Both the position numbers and the translations under genes were made by a program. The notes beneath the pieces are model-generated. The model worked only from the letters and a program-made list of their open reading frames with translations. It did no database searches and had not been told where the DNA came from. This document shows, in pieces, positions 25,211 through 33,736 of a stretch of 64,000 nt of DNA. Numbering within the stretch: position 1 is the stretch's first letter; every line of letters starts with the position of its first letter. The stretch lies in NCBI GenBank assembly GCA_965229765.1, contig CBDDJT010000004.1:1612001-1676000 (forward strand). Reading direction: 5' to 3'. The stretch is from ASV31 sp965229765 (GTDB lineage Bacteria; Pseudomonadota; Alphaproteobacteria; Rhodobacterales; Rhodobacteraceae).

Positions 25211-26858
25211 CGAGGGCGTCCTGCGCGGCAAGGATCGCGGCGATGCTGACAGGCTTTATCGGCACCCGGGGTGCAAAGAAGCTGCGATCGTTCAGCGCCT
25301 CGCCGGTCGCAGCCGCGACCAGCCGCGTCGCCGCCGGCCCGCAGTAGCGGCCCTGACAGCGTCCCATGCCGATCCGCGTGCCACGCTTCAGCGTTCCGAC
25401 ATGGCCCGGGTTTTCGTCGTAGCCCGCAAGCGCCTCGCCCAGCGTGATCTCTTCGCAGCGGCAGATCAGCGTCGCGGGATCGGTGACGGGGCGGGGTGCG
25501 ACATCGTGCAGGTGCCACAGATGGTGCTGGAAGCGCCGGTGCCGGGCGAGCTGGCGCCATTCGGCAAACAGATCGTAACCGTCACCGTGCCCCGTGCGTG
25601 CCGCAGCCGCGCGCCCGGCAATGCGCCCTTCGACGCGCGCCGCGGGTGCACCGCCCAGCCCTGCACAATCGCCTGCGGCGAAAACGCCGGGAACCGTGCT
25701 TTCCATGTCGTCCGAGCGGACGCAGCGCAGGTGCCCAAAGCCGGTGTCATAACGCATCTCTGCACCGAGAAGGCGCAGGATCTCGTTCTGGGGCTCGAAG
25801 CCTTCGTTCATGCACAGGACGTCGGTCTCGACCTTGAAGCTGCGGCCATCGGGGCCCATGAAGCGCAACAGAAGCGCACCGTTCGCCCGCTTCGCCGACA
25901 GGAGTCGCGTGCCGTTTCGGACCGGCACGTGCCGCCGCCGAAGCCCGCGGATCATCGACAGCCCCTTGAGCGTCAGCGCGGGGTCCGCCGCTGCCATCCG
26001 TGCTGCGCGCACGGGGCGCAGATATGGCGAGGGGGCGGTCTCTGCCACCAGCGCGACTTCGGCGCCGCCCTCGGCCAGTTCCAGCGCGACCTGAAGGTTG
26101 AGCGGGCCAGATCCGCAGATGACCACCCGACGCCCCGGTAACGTCCGGTAGCTGCGCCAGAGCGTCTGGGCCGCGCCCGTGGTCATCACGCCGGGCAGGG
26201 TCCAGCCGGGTACCATCGCCGGGCGCTCGTAGGCCCCGGTGGCGACGATCACCGTCTTTGGCCGGGCGATCAGGGCGGCGCCGTCGGCATCGGCGAGGAA
26301 CAGCGGGCCGTCAAAGGCGCCCCAAATCTCTACCCCGCCGAGAATCTCGGCCCCACTTGCCTGCGCCTCGGCGAGAAGCGCCGCGCCCTCGGCCTGCTGC
26401 GCATCGAGAGGCGCACCTGTGGCAGTCTGCTTGAAATATTGGCCGCCGCCCACCCGACGCTCGTCTATCACCAGCACCTCTGCGCCCGCATGTCGAGCGG
26501 TGATCGCGGCCGAAAGCCCCGCCGCGCCGCCACCCACGACCAGCACCTCGGGCGAAACGATCCGTGCAGCGGCAGGCTTTGGAAGGGCGGCGCCTGCGTC
26601 GAGTTTGGGGAAAGCGTCCTGTGTCTCTACCCGCTGCCCGGCTTCTGTTTTGGTCATGCAGGCCCGCCGGTTCGGCACGCCGTCGATGGTCACCAGGCAG
26701 TCCTGACAGACACCCATGCCGCAGAACATTCCGCGCGGTTCGTTCTTCGCGGTGCTGCGAAAGGCGCGGTGGCCGGCCTCGGTCAGCGCCGCAGCAAGCG
26801 ACTGTCCCGACCGCGCGGTGACCTGCTGTCCGTCGAAGGTGAAGAGCGTTTCAGTCAT
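25197..26858 (-). CDS. Fused [2Fe-2S] / NAD(P)-FAD dehydrogenase with BFD-like C-terminus (HcnA-HcnB-like)
   Basis: A 553-residue protein in three parts. The first 100 residues form a 2Fe-2S ferredoxin-like domain with the cysteine cluster FCGMGVCQDC and a later RACMT. The middle is a pyridine-nucleotide-disulfide-type flavoprotein (VLVVGGGAAGLSAAITARHAG, then VVICGSGPLNLQVALELAEGG). The C-terminus is a BFD-type [2Fe-2S] domain (ICRCEEITLGEAL … GMGRCQGRYCG). In opine oxidases, hydrogen cyanide synthase and D-hydroxyproline dehydrogenase the first two parts are separate alpha and gamma subunits. Here they are one chain. Start at 26858 overlaps the upstream gene by eight bases. Confidence 0.88.
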   Translation of the reverse strand: MTETLFTFDGQQVTARSGQSLAAALTEAGHRAFRSTAKNEPRGMFCGMGVCQDCLVTIDGVPNRRACMTKTEAGQRVETQDAFPKLDAGAALPKPAAARIVSPEVLVVGGGAAGLSAAITARHAGAEVLVIDERRVGGGQYFKQTATGAPLDAQQAEGAALLAEAQASGAEILGGVEIWGAFDGPLFLADADGAALIARPKTVIVATGAYERPAMVPGWTLPGVMTTGAAQTLWRSYRTLPGRRVVICGSGPLNLQVALELAEGGAEVALVAETAPSPYLRPVRAARMAAADPALTLKGLSMIRGLRRRHVPVRNGTRLLSAKRANGALLLRFMGPDGRSFKVETDVLCMNEGFEPQNEILRLLGAEMRYDTGFGHLRCVRSDDMESTVPGVFAAGDCAGLGGAPAARVEGRIAGRAAAARTGHGDGYDLFAEWRQLARHRRFQHHLWHLHDVAPRPVTDPATLICRCEEITLGEALAGYDENPGHVGTLKRGTRIGMGRCQGRYCGPAATRLVAAATGEALNDRSFFAPRVPIKPVSIAAILAAQDALDAAG

Positions 26859-27798
26859 CCTCGCCCCGCTCGATCCGGTCACGCGCGGCAACCATGCGCG
26901 CCACTGCACCCACCCGCCACGCGGCACGCGCGGGCAGCGCCTCGGCCGGCAACGCCGCGCGCCGCTCTGCCGCGACGCGGGCGACGAGTTCCGGCGACCA
27001 GTCGACCGTCTCGCCGCGGCCTTCGCCCATCCGCCGATAGGCCGGACCCATGCGTTCGGCATGGGCAGAAATGCCGCCCGGCGTGTTGAGTTCGGCGGTC
27101 TCGAACGGACCCGACAGCGCCCAACGCGGACCAAGCCCGAGGCGCATCACCGTGTCCAGATCGGTTGACGAGGCGATGTCCTCTGCCACAAGCCGGTAGG
27201 CTTCGCGCAGCACCGCGCCCTGAAGGCGGTTGAGAAGGAAGCCCTCGACTTCGCGGCGCAGCGTGACCGGCGCGAATCCGAGGCCCCGAAAGAGTTCCGC
27301 GGTGCGCGCGAGCGTCTCGGCAGTGGTGCCGGGCGCGGGCGCAAGCTCGATCAGACGCAACACCGCGGGTGGGTTCACCGGATGTGCCACGAGGCAGCGC
27401 ATCTGGTCGGCCGGGTCTGGCAGGATGTGCGACATGGGGATCGCCGAAGAGGCCGTCACGAGGATCGTTTCGGGACCCGCGTGCGCCAGAAGCCCCGCAA
27501 AGATCGCCTGCTTGGCCTCAAGCCGTTCCGGCCCGCACTCGATCACCATGTCCGCCGTGGCGGTCGCGCCGCCCGGGTCTGCCAGGACCGTCAACATGCC
27601 TGACATCCCGCGCGAAAGGCCCGCTGTCCGGATCGCCTCGAGTTGCGCGGCAAGGCCAGCCTTTGCCGCCGCCCGCCGCTCGGGGTCGGGCTCTGCAAGG
27701 GTCACCGCCGCGCCGCAATCGGTCAGCACCGCTGCGAAAGAAAGCCCGATCGCCCCGGCGCCAAGGATCGTGACGGAATGCGGGTCATCGGTTGCCAC
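26851..27798 (-). CDS. 3-hydroxyacyl-CoA dehydrogenase-type (lambda-crystallin-like) NAD dehydrogenase
   Basis: A 315-residue protein with an N-terminal Rossmann domain (VTILGAGAIGLSFAAVLTDCG, then VIECGPERLEAKQAIF, with SSAIPMSHI), followed by the helical C-terminal domain containing HPVNPPAVLRLIEL. The fold includes L-gulonate 3-dehydrogenase and carnitine dehydrogenase as well as acyl-CoA enzymes, so it probably oxidises a beta-hydroxy acid. It is first of a three-gene operon with the flavoproteins, starting 23 bases from the operator at 27821-27844. Confidence 0.86.
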   Translation of the reverse strand: MATDDPHSVTILGAGAIGLSFAAVLTDCGAAVTLAEPDPERRAAAKAGLAAQLEAIRTAGLSRGMSGMLTVLADPGGATATADMVIECGPERLEAKQAIFAGLLAHAGPETILVTASSAIPMSHILPDPADQMRCLVAHPVNPPAVLRLIELAPAPGTTAETLARTAELFRGLGFAPVTLRREVEGFLLNRLQGAVLREAYRLVAEDIASSTDLDTVMRLGLGPRWALSGPFETAELNTPGGISAHAERMGPAYRRMGEGRGETVDWSPELVARVAAERRAALPAEALPARAAWRVGAVARMVAARDRIERGEDD

Positions 27799-27820
27799 GG
27801 ATTACCTTTCGCTTGCCTTG

Positions 27821-27844
27821 GTTCGCATGACGCACAAAAGTGCG
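27821..27844. promoter_or_regulatory. IclR-type operator, site 3 (divergent, flavodehydrogenase operon / SDR)
   Basis: Core GTTCGCATGACGCAC at 27821-27835 (GTTCG-N5-CGCAC), third half-site GTGCG at 27840-27844 after AAAA. It lies 23 bases before the minus-strand dehydrogenase gene and 43 before the plus-strand SDR, so it could control both. Confidence 0.65.
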
Positions 27845-27886
27845 AGGCCTATCTTGGTTCTACGTCGGGTAAGGAAGGCAGGCAAC

Positions 27887-28645
27887 ATGTCCCTCGCGCA
27901 AGATCTTTCCGGCCGAAGTGCGGTCGTCACCGGGGCGGGGTGCGGGCTGGGGCGGGCCATTGCCGGGCGGCTGGCGCGGGCAGGCGCCGCGATCACCGCC
28001 ATCGACCTGCCCGGTGCGCTCGCCGATGCGCCGGCAGAGTGGTCGAAGGTGCCGCTGGATCTTCTTGCACCCGATGCTGAGGCGCGACTTGCCGAGACCG
28101 GGGCAGCCATTGCGTCCGTCGACATCGTGGTTGCGAATGCGGGCACCGTGCCGCCCTGGCGCGGGGTTGACGAACTCGACCGGGCCGAATGGGCGCAGGT
28201 CATGGCCCTGAACACCTGGGCGGTGGCGGCAACGCTCGGCGCGTTTGTTCCGGCACTTGATCGCGCTGGCGGGGGCTCTGCGATACTGATGGCGTCCATC
28301 AACGGTTACCGCCCGCACCGGCGCCAGGTGCTCTATACCGCGTCCAAGCACGCGGTGGTGGGCGTCATGCGTGTTGCGGCGCTGGATCTCGGTCCGCGGG
28401 GCATCCGGGTGAACGCCCTCGCGCCGGGGCCTGTTGCGACCGGGGCGTTGCTGGACCGGCTGGCCCGGCGTCATGCCGGCGGCGGCCCGGAACCGGACGC
28501 GGCGCTTGCAGAGATGGCAGAGGAAACCGCGCTGGGTCGCGTGGTAACAGCCGAAGACGTCGCAAACGCCGCGCATTTCCTCGCCTCCGACGCTTCCGCC
28601 GGAATTACCGGACAGATTATCCCCGTCGAGGCCGGGCTGGGCTAG
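27887..28645 (+). CDS. Short-chain dehydrogenase/reductase (SDR)
   Basis: A 252-residue classical SDR with TGAGCGLGRAIAG (cofactor loop), VANAGTVPPW, catalytic serine in ILMASINGYRPHRRQ and the YTASKHA Tyr-x3-Lys motif. It probably oxidises or reduces a hydroxy/keto intermediate of the island's pathway. Start at 27887 with AAGGAAGG upstream. Transcribed divergently from the lambda-crystallin-like gene. Confidence 0.88.
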   Translation: MSLAQDLSGRSAVVTGAGCGLGRAIAGRLARAGAAITAIDLPGALADAPAEWSKVPLDLLAPDAEARLAETGAAIASVDIVVANAGTVPPWRGVDELDRAEWAQVMALNTWAVAATLGAFVPALDRAGGGSAILMASINGYRPHRRQVLYTASKHAVVGVMRVAALDLGPRGIRVNALAPGPVATGALLDRLARRHAGGGPEPDAALAEMAEETALGRVVTAEDVANAAHFLASDASAGITGQIIPVEAGLG

Positions 28646-28673
28646 GCGCAAGGCACCAAAAGCCGTGATCACC

Positions 28674-28695
28674 GGAGAGCGGTTGCCCGCTCTCC
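28674..28695. terminator. Perfect 9-bp hairpin between convergent genes
   Basis: GGAGAGCGG (28674-28682) and CCGCTCTCC (28687-28695) with loop TTGC form a perfect stem. It lies between the SDR stop (28645) and the stop of the minus-strand isomerase-fold gene (28757), a typical position for a shared terminator, although no T-run follows. Confidence 0.55.
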
Positions 28696-28756
28696 AAGCA
28701 GACGAGGCGCGCGGGCGCGCCGCGTTCCTGCGGGACCTCGCCCCGAGTTTCCGAGC

Positions 28757-29596
28757 CTACCCCCGCGCTGCCCAGCCGGCCTCTGCCAGAATGTCGTGGC
28801 TGGCCTTGATGTCGCCGTCCGGGTCTGCGCCGGGCAGCAGCGCGTCGGCGATGATTTCGAGCACCGTCACCCCCGAATATCCGATGTCCTTCAGGGCCGC
28901 CGCTGTCGGTGCGGGATCCACGATACCAGTGCCGAGGCGTGCGTGGACGAACTCGTCGTAGCCCGAATCCGAAATATGCACGTTCTTCAGGAGATCCCCC
29001 AGCATCCGGATCGCCTCGGCCGGATCTTCCTTGATGAAGGCGCTATTGCAGATGTCGAGGTTCACACCGACCTCTGGCCCGATGAGTTCGGCGGTCTCTT
29101 TCATGTCCTTGGCCGTCGGCAGGTAGGTAAAGGGCACGTTCTCCAGCAGCAGCCGCACGCCGGTTCCCCTTGCGTATTCGACGAGTTGCTTCATGCCCTC
29201 GACAAACCAGTTCAGCATCCAGTCGTGCGGCGGGTTGATGAGGCTGTTCACCGGGCCGGGGATGGCGACGACATAGGGGCACTCCCACTCGGCGGCCAGG
29301 TCGATGGCCTCACGGTAGCGATCAAGGGTATAGGACCGCATCAGCCGGTCGACCCCGTTCGGATTGTTGTCGAGAAGAGGGTAGCAGAAAGAGGTGATCT
29401 TGCCGCCCTCTCCAGTCAGCCAGGCCTTGTATTCCTTGCGCTTCGCCACGGACAGTTCGCGCGGCCAGCAATGCGGCGGAAAGATCATCATTTCGAACTT
29501 GTCATAGCCCAGCGACCGTAGATGCTTCATCGCATCGAGCCCGTCATGGGAGTAGAGGAAGGGGAAGGTGCTTGCCGCCACCTGAAGCTTGCTCAT
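28757..29596 (-). CDS. Sugar-phosphate isomerase/epimerase-fold protein (AP-endonuclease-2 superfamily)
   Basis: A 279-residue TIM-barrel of the xylose-isomerase-like family. It has the metal-site pattern LLLENVPFTY (Glu), NLDICNSAF (Asp), HISDSGYDE (His, Asp) and a final EII glutamate. Members isomerise or epimerise sugars, keto-sugars and related acids, or act as dehydratases. The start at 29596 (MSKLQVAA) follows AAAGGA. It is transcribed away from the Old Yellow Enzyme, with an operator between. The substrate is unknown. Confidence 0.83.
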   Translation of the reverse strand: MSKLQVAASTFPFLYSHDGLDAMKHLRSLGYDKFEMMIFPPHCWPRELSVAKRKEYKAWLTGEGGKITSFCYPLLDNNPNGVDRLMRSYTLDRYREAIDLAAEWECPYVVAIPGPVNSLINPPHDWMLNWFVEGMKQLVEYARGTGVRLLLENVPFTYLPTAKDMKETAELIGPEVGVNLDICNSAFIKEDPAEAIRMLGDLLKNVHISDSGYDEFVHARLGTGIVDPAPTAAALKDIGYSGVTVLEIIADALLPGADPDGDIKASHDILAEAGWAARG

Positions 29597-29644
29597 CCGG
29601 GGGTCCTTTCCGCTTGTCAGCCGGTCGCCGGCATGTTCAATTTG

Positions 29645-29668
29645 CGCACAAAAGTTACTATACCGCAC
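29645..29668. promoter_or_regulatory. IclR-type operator, site 4 (isomerase / OYE)
   Basis: Core GTTACTATACCGCAC at 29654-29668 (GTTAC-N5-CGCAC), with an upstream half-site CGCAC at 29645-29649 separated by AAAA. It lies 35 bases before the plus-strand OYE gene and 49 before the minus-strand isomerase-fold gene. Confidence 0.6.
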
Positions 29669-29702
29669 GCCACGCACCGTTCAATCGCAATATGAGGGCC
29701 CG

Positions 29703-30803
29703 ATGCCGAGCAACCTCTTCGCGCCGATCGACCTGCGCGGCGTCACCATTCAGAACCGTGTCACCGTCGCGCCGATGTGCCAGTACTCGGCGACAGACGG
29801 GGTGCCTGGGGACTGGCACCTGGTGCATCTGGGCCAGTTCGCCCAGTCCGGCGCCGGCCTGATCCTTGTAGAAGCGACCGGAGTGGAACCGCAGGGGCGG
29901 ATAACGCCCGGCTGCACCGGGCTCTACGACGATGCGACCGAGGCTGCCTTTGCCCGCATTGTCGGGTTCATGAAGTCCGTGGGCGGCAGCAAGGTGGGCA
30001 TCCAGCTTGGCCATTCCGGTCGCAAGGGCAGTACCGTCGCCCCTTGGGAGGGTGGCGGGCTGATCGAGGCCGAGGGCGCGTGGACGACCGAATGCGCCTC
30101 TGCCGTGCCCTATCTTCCCGGCTGGCCCGCGCCGCGGGCCATGGACGAAGATGCGCTTGCCCGGGTCAGGTCTGCATTCGTGGACGCCGCGCGCCGCGCC
30201 GATCGCGCTGGTTTTGACCTCGTCGAGGTGCATGTGGCGCACGGCTATCTCTTGCATCAGTTCCTGTCGCCCATCACCAACTGCCGCACAGACGCCTATG
30301 GCGGATCATCCCGGAACCGGATGCGGTTTCCGCTTGAGGTGTTCGAGGCCGTGCGCGCGGCCTTCCCGGCGGAGAAGCCGGTGATCGTGCGCCTGTCGGC
30401 CACCGACTGGATCGAGGGTGCCTGGGACATCGACCAGTCCTTGATCTTTTGCGCCGCGCTTAGGGAAATGGGCTGTGACATGGTCGATGTCTCCAGTGGC
30501 GGGCTTGACCAGCGGCAGAAGATCACCGTGGGCCCGGGCTATCAGGTGGCCTTTTCAGAACGCATCCGGCGCGAGGCCGGAGTCTCTACCATGGCCGTCG
30601 GCCAGATTACCGATCCGGTGCAGGCCGAGACGATCCTCGCCACCGGTCAGGCCGACATGGTCGCTTTGGCGCGCGGGATGCTTTGGGATCCGCGCTGGAC
30701 CTGGCGCGCCGCAGTGGCATTGGGCGAGGAAATCGCACTGCCCGCCCCGTATGCCCGCTGCAACCCCGCGCTTCGGTCGAAACCATTCGTGACAAGAAGG
30801 TGA
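29703..30803 (+). CDS. Old Yellow Enzyme family flavin oxidoreductase (YqjM-like)
   Basis: A 366-residue FMN enzyme of the NADH:flavin oxidoreductase family. It has MCQYSATDG (residues about 25-33, the YqjM-class Cys), the paired histidines of VQLGHSGRK-type (IQLGHSGRKGS) and VHVAHGYLLHQFLSP. These proteins reduce activated C=C bonds or, in some clusters, N-oxides and imines. The ATG at 29703 follows GAGGG. It is four bases upstream of the SDR gene, with which it forms an operon. Confidence 0.9.
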   Translation: MPSNLFAPIDLRGVTIQNRVTVAPMCQYSATDGVPGDWHLVHLGQFAQSGAGLILVEATGVEPQGRITPGCTGLYDDATEAAFARIVGFMKSVGGSKVGIQLGHSGRKGSTVAPWEGGGLIEAEGAWTTECASAVPYLPGWPAPRAMDEDALARVRSAFVDAARRADRAGFDLVEVHVAHGYLLHQFLSPITNCRTDAYGGSSRNRMRFPLEVFEAVRAAFPAEKPVIVRLSATDWIEGAWDIDQSLIFCAALREMGCDMVDVSSGGLDQRQKITVGPGYQVAFSERIRREAGVSTMAVGQITDPVQAETILATGQADMVALARGMLWDPRWTWRAAVALGEEIALPAPYARCNPALRSKPFVTRR

Positions 30804-30807
30804 AACC

Positions 30808-31581
30808 GTGGGCAGCCTGACCGGAAAGACCGTGGTTGTTACCGGCGCATCGAAGGGCATCGGCGCAGCCATCGCCGCTGCCATGGTCGCCGCCGGTGCG
30901 CGGTTGATCGCCCACTACGGCGGCGACCTTGCGGGGGCGCAGGCCGCAACGGCGGGCGCGGGCGAGGGGCAGGTGACATTGATCCCGGCCGATTTCCACG
31001 ACAATGCCGCCGTGGACCGCTTCTGGGATCAGTCGCGCGAGGCGGCGGGTGGCGGGATCGACGTGCTGGTGAACAATGCCGGCATCATGCGCCACACCGG
31101 CGGCATCCCCGACCCGATCGAGGACTGGGACGCGGTCTGGTCAGAAACCATGCAGGTCAACGTCCACGCCCCCGCGCGGCTGCTGCGCCACGCGGTGCGT
31201 GACTGGTTGCAGGCAGGACGCGGCGGCGCGGTGATCGGGATCGGAAGCTGGACCACCACGCGCGGAACCTCGAACCCGCGCGCCATCGCCTATGCTGCGT
31301 CGAAGGCCGCGATCTCGGCGGCCACCAAGACCGTTGCGCGAAACTATGCGGGGCAGGGGATCCTTGGCTACGTCGTCTCTCCCGGCGTGGTGCGTACACA
31401 GATGTCGGTGGACAGTTCCGCCATGACCGGCGGCGAGGCGGCGGTGACGGCCGCGCTGCCCATGGGCGAATGGGTGCCGCCCGAGGAAATCGGCGCGCTC
31501 TGCGTCTTTCTTGCCGAGGGTCGCGCCCGGCATCTGACGGGCGCGACCCTCGACCTGAATGGGGCGGCCTACATACGATGA
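30808..31581 (+). CDS. Short-chain dehydrogenase/reductase (SDR)
   Basis: A 257-residue classical SDR with VTGASKGIGAAIAAA (cofactor loop), LVNNAGIMR and a catalytic tyrosine/lysine in AYAASKAAISAATK. It starts with GTG at 30808; AAGAAGG is seven bases upstream and the gene is four bases after OYE. It ends two bases before the end of the convergent DapA-family gene. An ene-reductase plus SDR pair suggests reduction of an unsaturated ketone and its alcohol. Confidence 0.88.
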   Translation: MGSLTGKTVVVTGASKGIGAAIAAAMVAAGARLIAHYGGDLAGAQAATAGAGEGQVTLIPADFHDNAAVDRFWDQSREAAGGGIDVLVNNAGIMRHTGGIPDPIEDWDAVWSETMQVNVHAPARLLRHAVRDWLQAGRGGAVIGIGSWTTTRGTSNPRAIAYAASKAAISAATKTVARNYAGQGILGYVVSPGVVRTQMSVDSSAMTGGEAAVTAALPMGEWVPPEEIGALCVFLAEGRARHLTGATLDLNGAAYIR

Positions 31582-31583
31582 GC

Positions 31584-32534
31584 CTATTCGGCCGCGGCCT
31601 GCCGTCCCTCGATGGCGTCCACCACGCGGTCGAGTTCCTGCATCAAAGGCACCATTTTCGCGACCCGGGCGCGTCCTTCCTCGCCCAGGCTTTCAAACGT
31701 GGTGATCGGCGCGCGCACGTCGCCCACCGGGTAGCCCGCCGCGGCCGCCAGCGCCTTGGAATAGCACTGGTGCCCGTAAAGCGGATGGCCCTCGGTGATG
31801 ATGGCGTCGAAGCTGTGGATGATGCTCTGCACCGCCCAGACATCGTCCCAACGACCCTGTTCGGCCCATTCGACGAACTTGACCGAGGCACGGGGAATGT
31901 AATTGCCGTACGGGTTGACGTAGCCCTTTGCACCCATCTTGTAGCTTTCCAGCACACGTTGCCCGGCCCAGACGTTCATCAGCCCGTCGGATTCGACGAT
32001 GATGTCGTGTACCCTCTCGATCCGCTGCGAGGCTTCCTTGATGTAGCGGATCTGCTCGAAGCTTCTGGTAAGCTTTCCAACCAGCTTTGCGGGCATGTCC
32101 ACGTTCGAGGTGAAAGGGTTGTTGTAGAGCATGATCTGCAGTCCGCAGCTCTCGCAGATCGCCCTGTAGTAGTTGAAGATCTCGTCCTCGGTCGGTGTGT
32201 AGTAGTAGGGTGGGATGATCATCAGCCCGTCCGCGCCGAGATCCTCGGCCTCTTTCGAATAACGAACCGCGTTCGGCGTGTAGGCATTCATCGTGCCGAC
32301 CAGAACCTTCATCCGGCCTGCGACCATCTTGACGGTGGTCTCGACGAACTCGGCCCGCTCGTCGTCGGTGATCGTGAGAAACTCGCCCGTGGTGCCAAGG
32401 ATTATGACGCCGGGCACGCCGCAGGCATACTGCCAATCGAGGAAGCGCTTCCAAGCTGGGTAGTCGATGGCACCGCCACCCGGAACGAACGGAGTGACTG
32501 TGACGGTGTAACTGCCGGAAAACGTGGCTGTCAT
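31584..32534 (-). CDS. DapA-family lyase (second copy, DHDPS superfamily)
   Basis: A 316-residue class I aldolase-fold enzyme. GTTGEFLTI carries the canonical Thr pair, LYNNPFT the catalytic tyrosine, and RYIKEAS the Schiff-base lysine. An aromatic run (PPYYYTPTEDE) shapes the pocket. It is more canonical than the family member at 16921-17841. Likely reactions are retro-aldol cleavage of a hydroxy keto acid or dehydration/deamination as in hydroxyproline and sugar-acid routes. The start at 32534 follows AAAGGA. It is divergent from the second DadA-like gene by only 44 bases. Confidence 0.88.
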   Translation of the reverse strand: MTATFSGSYTVTVTPFVPGGGAIDYPAWKRFLDWQYACGVPGVIILGTTGEFLTITDDERAEFVETTVKMVAGRMKVLVGTMNAYTPNAVRYSKEAEDLGADGLMIIPPYYYTPTEDEIFNYYRAICESCGLQIMLYNNPFTSNVDMPAKLVGKLTRSFEQIRYIKEASQRIERVHDIIVESDGLMNVWAGQRVLESYKMGAKGYVNPYGNYIPRASVKFVEWAEQGRWDDVWAVQSIIHSFDAIITEGHPLYGHQCYSKALAAAAGYPVGDVRAPITTFESLGEEGRARVAKMVPLMQELDRVVDAIEGRQAAAE

Positions 32535-32578
32535 GGGTGGGTCCTTTCTGACGTCCGGGCGAGGGCTGGGGGTATCCG

Positions 32579-33715
32579 ATGAAGCATGAGGCGGATGTCG
32601 CTGTGGTCGGCGGCGGGATCGTCGGGATGATGACGGCCCTGATCCTTGCACGCGAGGGTCTTGACGTTGTGCTGATCGAGGCGGGCGACCTTGGCGCGCA
32701 GGCCTCGGGCGCCAACGCAGGCTCGATCCACCTGCAACTGCAGTATCCCGAGTTCGCCGCCTACGGCGAGGACTGGGCGCGCGCCTACATCCCCTGCCTG
32801 CGCTTCCTCGACGCCTCGCTTGCGCTCTGGCAGCAGCTGGCCGAGGAACTCGACGCCGATCTCGGGCTGACGCTTTCCGGCGGGCTTGTGGTCGCCACAA
32901 CCCCGGCGCAGATGGCGCGGCTTGAAGCCAAGGCACGTATAGAGGCCGAAGCCGGGCTCGAGATGCATCTTCTCGGTCAGGCAGAGCTTCGCGCATGTGC
33001 ACCTTATCTGGCGCGCGAGGCGATCGGTGCCGCCTTCTGCCCGCGTGAGGGCAAGGCCAACCCGCTTCGCGTGACCCCAGTCCTTGCTGGCGCGCTCGCT
33101 GCGGCGGGCGTCCGGGTGCTGACCCGGACGCCGTTGACCGGCATCGTGCGGGAGGGCGCCGGCCATCTGATAGAACTTGGCGCAGACAGGATGCGGGCTG
33201 ACCGCATCGTCAACGCCGCCGGGGCTTCGGCGGGCCGGATCGGCAGGATGCTTGGCACTCGGCTTGCGATCGAGGGATTTCCACTGCAGGTCACCGTGAC
33301 CGAGCCTGTGGCGCCGATGATCCCGCATCTGGTCTATTCGGCGGCGGCCAAGCTGAGCCTGAAACAACTTGCCAACGGTGGTTGCGTGATCGGTGGCGGA
33401 TGGCCCGCCGCGCTGCGCGGTGACACGCTCGTGACCGACCCTGCCAGCCTTACCGGCAACATGGCCACCGCCGCCAGCGCGGTGCCGGCGATGGCGCAGG
33501 TCCGCGCGATCCGCAGCTGGACGGCCTGGGTCAACGGCACCGCCGACTGGCGGCCGATCCTCGGGCCTGATCCGAACGCTCCGGGTGTGATCCACGCGCT
33601 GTTCCCCTGGGTGGGCTTCAGCGCGGGGCCGATGACCGCACGCGTTGCGGCCGATCTCGTGCTTGGTCGCACGCCTGCGATGCCCCTTGAGGGGCTGTCG
33701 CTCTTGTTCGACTGA
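32579..33715 (+). CDS. DadA-like FAD-dependent oxidoreductase (second copy)
   Basis: A 378-residue DAO-family flavoprotein, the same length as the one at 24074-25210. It shows VAVVGGGIVGMMTALILARE, ASGANAGSIHLQLQYPEF, and LSLKQLANGGCVIGGGWPA. The last two stretches echo the first copy (TANAGSLHVQMQ and TLKQFRSGQIVIGGGWPA), so they are paralogs. It lacks neighbouring [2Fe-2S] and BFD subunits of its own. It may use the same electron partner or act as a simple oxidase. It converges on gcvPB. Confidence 0.87.
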   Translation: MKHEADVAVVGGGIVGMMTALILAREGLDVVLIEAGDLGAQASGANAGSIHLQLQYPEFAAYGEDWARAYIPCLRFLDASLALWQQLAEELDADLGLTLSGGLVVATTPAQMARLEAKARIEAEAGLEMHLLGQAELRACAPYLAREAIGAAFCPREGKANPLRVTPVLAGALAAAGVRVLTRTPLTGIVREGAGHLIELGADRMRADRIVNAAGASAGRIGRMLGTRLAIEGFPLQVTVTEPVAPMIPHLVYSAAAKLSLKQLANGGCVIGGGWPAALRGDTLVTDPASLTGNMATAASAVPAMAQVRAIRSWTAWVNGTADWRPILGPDPNAPGVIHALFPWVGFSAGPMTARVAADLVLGRTPAMPLEGLSLLFD

Positions 33716-33736
33716 CTGGGGACGCGGCCCCATCGG

